A stretch of 12,445 nucleotides of DNA from Pseudomonadota bacterium (GTDB lineage: Bacteria > Pseudomonadota > Gammaproteobacteria > Burkholderiales > Burkholderiaceae_E): NCBI GenBank assembly GCA_023388075.1, contig JAEWGX010000047.1, positions 1 through 12,445 of the forward strand, in the 5' to 3' direction. The first letter of the stretch is position 1, and each line of letters opens with the position of its first letter. Of the stretch, positions 6,814-12,445 are shown piece after piece. The notes below the pieces were generated by a model. That model did no database searches, was not told where the DNA came from, and was given only the letters and a program-made list of their open reading frames with translations. Made by a program: the position numbers and the translations under genes.

Positions 6814-8271
6814 GTGTTCGAAACCACCGTTTCCGTTCCTTCCCATCCCGGCGTGCCCGGAGCCGTCGCACCGGCCGTCGTCGTGCCCGCGGCAGCCGCA
6901 GCCGTCCCCGCAGTGGCCCCATCCGTGGCAGAGGCCCCTGCCGCCGCGGCACCGGCCACGCCGGCCGGTCGATTCGCCGCCATGGGCCTGGCGGCGCCCC
7001 TGGTCGCCGCCCTGCGTCGCCTCGAGATCGTCGAGCCGACGCCGGTGCAGGCGGAGGCTATCCCGCTGCTGCTCGCCGGTCGCGACCTGATCGCCTCCGC
7101 CCCGACCGGCACCGGCAAGACGGCCGCCTTCCTCCTGCCGGCGTTGCAGCGGATCATCGATGCCCGGGCCGAGCGTATCCGGCCCGCCGTTTCCCCTGCG
7201 CCTGCCAAGGGCCGTGGCAGGCCCGCGTTCGGTCCGCGGGTGCTGGTGCTCACGCCTACCCGCGAGCTTGCCCAGCAGGTCGCCCGCCACGGCCAGGCGC
7301 TGTCGCGCTCGCTGCAGCGGATCACCACGGTCTGCGTCACCGGTGGCGAGTCGTACCACCTGCAGAACCGCCTGCTGGCTTCGCCCTACGAGATCCTGGT
7401 GGCCACGCCAGGTCGCCTGCTGGACCAGCTTCAGGGCGGGCGCATCGACCTCTCGCGGGTCACGACGCTGGTGCTGGACGAGGCGGATCGCATGCTCGAC
7501 ATGGGATTCGCGGACGACGTGGTCGCGATCGGCGAGTCCGTTCCGGCGACGCGGCAGACCGTCTGCTTCACCGCGACTCTGTCGCGCGCGGTGCGCACGC
7601 TGGCCGACCGGCTGCTGCGCGATCCGGCCTGGATGGAGGTGGCTCGCGTGGCGAGCGACGCGGCTCCGATCGACGATCACGTGGTGTACGTCGACAACGC
7701 CAACCACCGCGACCAGGTCCTGCGCAGTTGCCTCACCGACGACGGCATGGGCCAGGCGATCGTGTTCACGGCAACGAAGCGCCATGCCGAGCAGCTTGCC
7801 GGCGAGCTTCACCAGTCCGGCATCGCGGCAGTCGCGCTGCATGGCGACCTCGGCCAGCGCGACCGGACCCGGGCGCTCAACCGGCTGCGCCGCGGCGAGT
7901 GCAAGGTGCTGGTGGCGACCGACGTGGCCGCGCGAGGCCTGGACGTGGCCACCATCACGCACGTGATCAACTATGATCTGCCGAAGGTGGCGGAGGACTA
8001 CGTGCATCGGATCGGTCGCACCGGGCGTGCCGGCGCCAGCGGCCAGGCGGTCTCGCTGGTCGGTCGTGAAGACGTGATCGCGTTGCGCCGGATCGAGCAC
8101 TTCATCGGCCGGCGGGTCCAGGTGAGCGCGATCGAGGGCCTCGAGGCGGCGTTCCGGCCGGTCGAGCGGCGTCCTCGCGCACCCGGCGAGGGCTTCCGCA
8201 AGCCGAGGTTCGGCAATGGCGCCGGGTGGCGCCGCGACGGCCGCAAGCAGGGCGGGGGCAAGCGCCGATAA
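6814..8271 (+). CDS. DEAD-box ATP-dependent RNA helicase (RhlE/SrmB-like)
   Basis: A 485-residue cytosolic RNA helicase expected to remodel structured RNA or assist ribosome assembly and cold adaptation. All superfamily 2 motifs appear in order: Q motif ending EPTPVQAEAIP (74-84), motif I APTGTGKT (96-103), Ia PTRELAQQ (148-155), Ib TPGR (198-201), II DEAD (222-225), III TAT (253-255), IV IVFTATK (316-322), V ATDVAARGLDV (368-378) and VI HRIGRTGRAG (398-407). Motif III is TAT where SAT is usual. Residues 11-51 before the Q motif are almost only Ala, Pro and Val. The C-terminal tail (450-485) is rich in Arg, Gly and Lys, as in RNA-binding tails. The start is GTG, supported by GGAG 7 nt upstream; the first in-frame ATG (residue 57) would cut into the Q motif. 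Which subfamily it belongs to cannot be settled by eye. Confidence 0.94.
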   Translation: MFETTVSVPSHPGVPGAVAPAVVVPAAAAAVPAVAPSVAEAPAAAAPATPAGRFAAMGLAAPLVAALRRLEIVEPTPVQAEAIPLLLAGRDLIASAPTGTGKTAAFLLPALQRIIDARAERIRPAVSPAPAKGRGRPAFGPRVLVLTPTRELAQQVARHGQALSRSLQRITTVCVTGGESYHLQNRLLASPYEILVATPGRLLDQLQGGRIDLSRVTTLVLDEADRMLDMGFADDVVAIGESVPATRQTVCFTATLSRAVRTLADRLLRDPAWMEVARVASDAAPIDDHVVYVDNANHRDQVLRSCLTDDGMGQAIVFTATKRHAEQLAGELHQSGIAAVALHGDLGQRDRTRALNRLRRGECKVLVATDVAARGLDVATITHVINYDLPKVAEDYVHRIGRTGRAGASGQAVSLVGREDVIALRRIEHFIGRRVQVSAIEGLEAAFRPVERRPRAPGEGFRKPRFGNGAGWRRDGRKQGGGKRR

Positions 8272-8310
8272 GATCGCTGTCTGGGGAGTGGAGGAGGAGG
8301 CACACAGGTC

Positions 8311-9984
8311 ATGGGGAATGGTCCGCAGGCCGGTTCCGATCATCACGACGTCGTCATCATGGGTGGCGGGCTTGCCGGCCTGGCGCTCGCGCTGCAGCTC
8401 AAGCAGCGGCTGCCCGATCTCGACATCCTGATCCTCGAGCGCAACCGGCATCCGTTGCCGGCAGCGGCGCACAAGGTGGGGGAGTCGACGGTCGAGATCG
8501 GCGCGCACTACTTCGCCGAGGTCCTCGGGCTGCGCCCCTACCTGCAGGAGCACCAGCTCAAGAAATTCGGCTTTCGCTTCTACTTCTCGGACGGTCGCGA
8601 GGATCTCGATCAGGTCACCGAGCTGGGTGCGAGCACGCTGCTGCCGACGCCGAGCTACCAGCTCGACCGCGGCGTATTCGAGAACGACCTGGGCCGCCTG
8701 GTCGCCGAACGCGGCTGCCGTTTCCTCGACGGGGCGGTGGTGCGCCAGGTCACGCTGGCGGCGGGGGGTGACGCCGAGCATCGCGTCGCCTTCGACCACG
8801 ACGGCGTGCGGCGGGAGGTGACGGCGCGCTGGGTGGTGGACGCATCCGGGCGCGCGGCGCTTCTCAAGCGCAAGCTCGGGCTCGCCGAGGAAAGCCCGCA
8901 CGATGCGGGCGCGGTCTGGTTCCGCGTGGGCGAGCGCATCAACGTCGACGAGTGGTCACGCGACGAGGCCTGGCTGGACCGGGCGCATCCCCGGAATCGC
9001 TGGCTGTCCACCAACCACCTGGTGGGTGAAGGCTACTGGGCCTGGCTGATACCGCTGGTTTCGGGCGCGCATTCCGTGGGCATCGTGGCCGACCCGTCGC
9101 TGCATCCCATCGAGAGCATCAACAGCTTCGAGAAGGCGATGGACTGGTTCCGGCAGCACCAGCCGCAACTCCATCGCGACCTGGACGGCAAGCGCGACAA
9201 GCTGCTGGACTTCGCCTGGTTCAAGCGCTTCGCCCATGGCTGCAAGCAGGTGTTCTCGGGCCGGCAGCGCTGGGCGCTCACCGGCGAGGCGGGCGTGTTC
9301 CTCGATCCGTTCTATTCGCCGGGCAGCGACTTCATCGCGATCGCCAACACGTTCATCACCGAGATGATCGCGATCGATGCCGACCGCGGCCCGGTGCAGA
9401 TGGCGGCGGGCATGTACGAGCAGGTCTTCTTCGCGCTCTACCGCAACATGCTGCCGATCTACGTCGGTCAGTATCGTATCTTCGCCGACGCCCAGGTCCT
9501 GCCGGTCAAGGTCCTCTGGGACTATTCCTACTACTGGGGCATCATGTGCCCGCTCTTCATCCAGAAGCGGCTGACCGACCTGCAGAAGATCCGTGAGTTG
9601 CAGCCGGAGCTGACCCGGTTGGCGAAGCTCAACGTCGCCGTGCAGGACTTCATGCGTGGCTGGAGCGAGCGCAGCGACCGTGCGCACAACCCTCCCCAGA
9701 TGCTGGACCAGGCCTCGCTCGGATGGTTTGCCGAGATGAATCGCGGCCTCACCGACCGGCTCGACGAAGCCGGGTTCGACGCGTTGATCGCCCGGTCGGC
9801 CGGCATACTGGACGAGCTGGCCGTCGAGATCGTGACCGAGGCAACCGCGCGGCACCCCGAGCTCGACGCGGCGGCGGTCCTCGGGATCGTCACTCCGGGT
9901 ACCGGGCCGCGTGGACGGCTCTTCCCCGGGGGTCTCGCCCCGGTGCCCGCACCGGCGGCCGTAGCAACCAATGGAGTAGCGTGA
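8311..9984 (+). CDS. Flavin-dependent halogenase-family protein (Trp_halogenase-like FAD oxidoreductase)
   Basis: A 557-residue FAD enzyme of the flavin-dependent halogenase / tryptophan halogenase superfamily. The N-terminal Rossmann fold carries GGGLAG (18-23) with acidic Glu43 (ILERN) for the ribose, then KVGES (55-59). LKKFGFRF (83-90) aligns with the KxGxxF segment that holds the catalytic lysine of PrnA/RebH-type halogenases, making Lys85 the candidate. DASG (177-180) is a second FAD contact. The halogenase fingerprint WxWxIP is exact as WAWLIP (243-248). GEAGVFLDPFYSPG (325-338) is the second FAD-binding motif. Residues from about 360 on form a long C-terminal part with an aromatic stretch (383-418) and an Ala/Pro/Gly-rich tail. 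The ATG is preceded by GGAGGAGG, 10 nt away. It lies 39 nt after the helicase and abuts an aldo/keto reductase gene. Substrate unknown; a non-halogenating monooxygenase or reductase is possible. Confidence 0.85.
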   Translation: MGNGPQAGSDHHDVVIMGGGLAGLALALQLKQRLPDLDILILERNRHPLPAAAHKVGESTVEIGAHYFAEVLGLRPYLQEHQLKKFGFRFYFSDGREDLDQVTELGASTLLPTPSYQLDRGVFENDLGRLVAERGCRFLDGAVVRQVTLAAGGDAEHRVAFDHDGVRREVTARWVVDASGRAALLKRKLGLAEESPHDAGAVWFRVGERINVDEWSRDEAWLDRAHPRNRWLSTNHLVGEGYWAWLIPLVSGAHSVGIVADPSLHPIESINSFEKAMDWFRQHQPQLHRDLDGKRDKLLDFAWFKRFAHGCKQVFSGRQRWALTGEAGVFLDPFYSPGSDFIAIANTFITEMIAIDADRGPVQMAAGMYEQVFFALYRNMLPIYVGQYRIFADAQVLPVKVLWDYSYYWGIMCPLFIQKRLTDLQKIRELQPELTRLAKLNVAVQDFMRGWSERSDRAHNPPQMLDQASLGWFAEMNRGLTDRLDEAGFDALIARSAGILDELAVEIVTEATARHPELDAAAVLGIVTPGTGPRGRLFPGGLAPVPAPAAVATNGVA

Positions 9985-10938
9985 ATGGATAAGCGTCCAC
10001 TTGGCCGATCCGGCATGGCGGTCGCGCCGCTTTGCTTCGGCGGCAACGTGTTCGGCTGGACGGCCGACGAACCCACGTCGTTTTCGTTGCTCGATGCCTT
10101 TACCGGCGCGGGCTTCGACTTCATCGATACGGCCGACGTCTATTCGCGCTGGGTGCCGGGCCACGAAGGCGGCGAGTCCGAGACCGTCCTCGGCAAGTGG
10201 CTGCGGCGCAGCGGCGCCCGGGACAAGGTCGTCATCGCCACCAAGGTCGGCATGGACATGGGGCCGGCCGGCAAGGGCCTGCGCGCGGCCCACATCAAGG
10301 CGTCCTGCGACCGCTCGCTGTCGCGGCTGCAGACCGACCGGATCGACCTCTACTACGCCCACAAGGACGACCCGGACACACCGCTCGAGGAAACGCTGCA
10401 GGCCTTCGCGGACCTGGTCGCCGCCGGAAAGGTGCGAGCCATCGGGGCGTCCAACTACGAATCGGCGCGCCTGCGCGAAGCGCTCGAGACGAGCCGCCGG
10501 CTCGGCCTTCCGCGCTACGAGGTGCTGCAGCCGGAGTACAACCTGCATGCGCGACGCGGCTACGAGGCGGAGCTGGAAGGCCTCTGCCGGGCGGAGGGCC
10601 TGGGCGTCGCGCCGTACTATGCGCTCGCGAGCGGCTTTCTCACCGGCAAGTACCGCTCCGAGGCCGATTTCGGCAAGAGCCCCCGCGGTGGTCGCATGGC
10701 GGCGTACCTGGATGACCGCGGACGAGCCATCCTGGCCGCGCTCGACGAAGTCGCGGAGGCGACTGGCGCGACGCCGGCCCGCGTGGCGATCGCCTGGCTC
10801 ATGGCGCGCCCGGGCCTCACCGCCCCGATCGCGAGCGCCACTTCGCTCGGGCAATTGGACGAGCTGATGGCCGCGGCGCGGCTGCGGCTCGATGCCGGTG
10901 CGATCGCGCGGCTGGACGCGGCCAGCGCCTGGCAGTGA
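9985..10938 (+). CDS. Aldo/keto reductase
   Basis: A 317-residue NADPH-type aldo/keto reductase with the TIM-barrel family pattern. The catalytic tetrad is visible as Asp48 and Tyr53 (FIDTADVYS), Lys87 (IATKVG) and His126 (DLYYAHKDD). GASNYE (residues 153-158) is the conserved segment following the Lys/Arg-x-Ile strand, and PxYNL-like LQPEYNLH and the final helix LTAPIASATS follow the family order. Length is typical. Its ATG directly follows the TGA of the halogenase-family gene (TGAATG), with GGAG 9 nt upstream inside that gene, so the two are almost certainly co-translated. I infer that it reduces a carbonyl on the same substrate or product as the flavoenzyme. The true substrate is not readable from sequence. 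Confidence 0.93.
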   Translation: MDKRPLGRSGMAVAPLCFGGNVFGWTADEPTSFSLLDAFTGAGFDFIDTADVYSRWVPGHEGGESETVLGKWLRRSGARDKVVIATKVGMDMGPAGKGLRAAHIKASCDRSLSRLQTDRIDLYYAHKDDPDTPLEETLQAFADLVAAGKVRAIGASNYESARLREALETSRRLGLPRYEVLQPEYNLHARRGYEAELEGLCRAEGLGVAPYYALASGFLTGKYRSEADFGKSPRGGRMAAYLDDRGRAILAALDEVAEATGATPARVAIAWLMARPGLTAPIASATSLGQLDELMAAARLRLDAGAIARLDAASAWQ

Positions 10939-10951
10939 GCTTCGCGGCGCC

Positions 10952-10974
10952 CTCGCCGCGCGCGACGCGGCGAG
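10952..10974. terminator. Strong hairpin between convergent genes
   Basis: CTCGCCGCG (10952-10960) is followed by a CGCGA loop and its perfect complement CGCGGCGAG (10966-10974), a 9-bp all-paired stem. It starts 14 nt after the aldo/keto reductase stop and 46 nt from the stop of the oppositely oriented transporter. There is no T-run on either side. Its position between convergent genes suggests a two-way transcript end or block, by inference only. Confidence 0.5.
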
Positions 10975-11019
10975 CCGCGTGATCGGCCAGCGCGTTTCGC
11001 GCCAAGCCGGGCGGCTCGC

Positions 11020-12405
11020 TCAGCGTGCGCCTCGGTCGCCCAGCGCGCGCTGGCGACGACCCAACCATAGGGCGTTCACCAGCCACGCGATCGAAAGCGG
11101 AACCGCGACGATCGCAACTCCGACCGGGCCGAAGCCGAGCATCCCGAGACCGGCGTAGGACCAGCTTCCGACCTGGTCGCCGGCACGGTACACCACGGTG
11201 TCGATCAGGCTCTTGGCCTTGTACTTGTCCTCGCGCGGGATCACGGTGAAGAAGAGCTCGCGCGTCGGGCGGGCCAGCCCGAAGTTGCCTACCCGACGCA
11301 GCACCTGCACCGCGACCAGCACGGCGAGCGTGGGAGCGGCCGCGAGCGCGACGAAGCCGAGCATCGTGATGGCCGGCAGGATCGCCGCGGTGACGGCCAC
11401 GCCGAAGATCTTGAGGAATCGGCTGGTGACGAAGAGCTGCACCGCGAGGGTCGACACGTTCACCACCAGGTCCACGCTGGCGAAGAAGGTGGTTCGCGAG
11501 GACCGGTCCGGGAAATAGTCCCGCACGATCGCCGCCTGCTGGAAGTAGAGGAAGGTGGAGGTGATCGTGAAGAGGAGGATGTAGAGACTGATGTTGAGCA
11601 GGTAGGGCGAGCGAAGCGTGTGCGTGATGCCGGCGAGCACGCTGCCGCCGATCGGCGCCTGTTCCGGTGCATCGGGGCCGTCGGACGGCGCCGGTGCCGC
11701 CGTTCCAGGTTGCGCGGCCGGTGCGGTCGTCGCGACCGCCTGCGCGTCGGCGCCGCCACCCGCGCCTGTGCCTGCGCCGAGCCGCGACAGCCGTCGCGCG
11801 CTCATGATCGCCACCTGAAGCAGCACCGCCGCGATGACCAGCAGCCAGGTGGTATCCACGCCGCTCGCCAGCGACGCGGTGAGGCCCGATCCGGTGATGG
11901 CGCCGACGGTGGCACCGGCGGCGAGGAAGCCGAAGAGTCGCTTGCCCTGCTCGGAATCGAAGATGTCCACCATCAATGCCCAGAACACGGAGACGACGAA
12001 GAGGTTGAACACCGACACCCAGATGAAGAATGCGCGTCCCACCCAGACGATCGCCGCGTCGCTCGCCACGTGCATCAGGACGGCGAACACCAGGATGTTG
12101 GCGATGAAGAAGTGGTAGGCCACCGCGATGAAACCTTGGCGCGGCATGGACCGGACCAGCGCGGCGTAGGCCGGGTTGATCGCGATCATGGCCAGCAGCG
12201 TGCCGGTGAAGAGCCATTGCAGGTTCTCCACCCCGCCCTCCACGCCCATCGCGTCGCGGATGGGCCGCAGCACGTAGTAGGAAGACATCACCGCGAGCAC
12301 ATAGAGCCATGCCCAGCCGAGCAGCGCCGCCTCGTGGGCGCGGATGTCGATCGCGCGCCGCGCGAAGCGCAGGAGCGGCCCGGGGGCAGGGGCGGCCGTG
12401 CTCAA
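11020..12405 (-). CDS. ATP/ADP translocase-like MFS-type membrane carrier (5' end uncertain)
   Basis: A polytopic inner-membrane protein of about 461 residues with roughly ten to twelve hydrophobic segments. Features such as YYVLRPIRDAMG (43-54), KRLFGFLAAGATVGAITG (155-172), ARPTRELFFTV (378-388) and EDKYKAKSLIDT (392-403) recall bacterial relatives of the nucleotide (ATP/ADP) translocase group, usually annotated just as MFS transporters. Nucleotide transport is not implied in a free-living host; the substrate is unknown. A hydrophilic, Ala/Pro/Gly-rich loop at 208-252 joins the two halves. The proposed start is TTG (12405-12403) with a poor ribosome-binding site. The frame stays open with no ATG or GTG to the right edge, so the true start could lie outside the window; the first internal ATG is residue 40, inside the first membrane segment. 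It is convergent with the aldo/keto reductase and shows no operon partner here. Confidence 0.82.
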   Translation of the reverse strand: MSTAAPAPGPLLRFARRAIDIRAHEAALLGWAWLYVLAVMSSYYVLRPIRDAMGVEGGVENLQWLFTGTLLAMIAINPAYAALVRSMPRQGFIAVAYHFFIANILVFAVLMHVASDAAIVWVGRAFFIWVSVFNLFVVSVFWALMVDIFDSEQGKRLFGFLAAGATVGAITGSGLTASLASGVDTTWLLVIAAVLLQVAIMSARRLSRLGAGTGAGGGADAQAVATTAPAAQPGTAAPAPSDGPDAPEQAPIGGSVLAGITHTLRSPYLLNISLYILLFTITSTFLYFQQAAIVRDYFPDRSSRTTFFASVDLVVNVSTLAVQLFVTSRFLKIFGVAVTAAILPAITMLGFVALAAAPTLAVLVAVQVLRRVGNFGLARPTRELFFTVIPREDKYKAKSLIDTVVYRAGDQVGSWSYAGLGMLGFGPVGVAIVAVPLSIAWLVNALWLGRRQRALGDRGAR

Positions 12406-12445
12406 GGTGCCGCCGGGTCGTCCCGGGGAATGTCCGGGCCGTCCC

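Noticed and set aside
6574..8901. Very long open frame on the minus strand opposite the helicase and the start of the halogenase-family gene
   Set aside because: It is antisense to clearly coding DNA, its product is a His/Arg/Asp-rich sequence without domains, and such frames are expected in GC-rich genes.
8956..10854. Long minus-strand frame opposite the halogenase-family and aldo/keto reductase genes
   Set aside because: The product has no recognisable motif and crosses the junction of two certain genes in the opposite strand; it is a codon-bias shadow.
10817..12310. Long second-frame open reading frame on the same strand as the transporter
   Set aside because: It overlaps the hydrophobic, motif-bearing frame along nearly all its length, and its own product is Arg/His-rich without membrane segments.

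Overview
The window is very GC-rich bacterial chromosomal DNA with short intergenic gaps, ATGA-type overlaps and strongly biased third codon positions. The protein families (a Pst phosphate importer very close to the E. coli proteins, an IdnD-type dehydrogenase, a DEAD-box RNA helicase and a nucleotide-translocase-like carrier) suggest a proteobacterium, most likely gamma or beta. The sequence alone does not fix the genus. I see no tRNA, rRNA, CRISPR array, insertion sequence or phage gene.

Left part (1-3850, minus strand): the high-affinity phosphate operon pstS-pstC-pstA-pstB, read right to left, with pstB cut by the left edge. A Pho-box-like promoter precedes pstS, and two GC-rich hairpins lie between pstS and pstC. 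PstS binds phosphate in the periplasm, PstC and PstA form the membrane channel, and PstB hydrolyses ATP. phoU, phoB and phoR are not in the window.

Middle (3920-6450): a divergent pair made of a UxuB/mannitol-dehydrogenase-family oxidoreductase (minus) and an IdnD-like zinc dehydrogenase (plus). They share a 35-bp control region with a GTATAC-centred near-palindrome. Both families act at C5 of six-carbon sugar acids, so the pair fits an L-gulonate or L-idonate catabolic step (L-gulonate to D-fructuronate to D-mannonate is the most coherent reading).

Right-middle (6451-10938, plus strand): a promoter and a roughly 285-nt leader precede a GTG-started DEAD-box RNA helicase. Next come a flavin-dependent-halogenase-family protein that keeps the WxWxIP motif and the candidate catalytic lysine, and an aldo/keto reductase whose ATG directly follows the halogenase stop. 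These last two look like a two-enzyme tailoring unit of unknown substrate and are the most novel part of the window.

Right end (11020-12405, minus strand): a polytopic carrier related to the ATP/ADP translocase-like branch of MFS-type proteins. It converges on the aldo/keto reductase across a strong hairpin. Its start is uncertain (TTG, or beyond the right edge).
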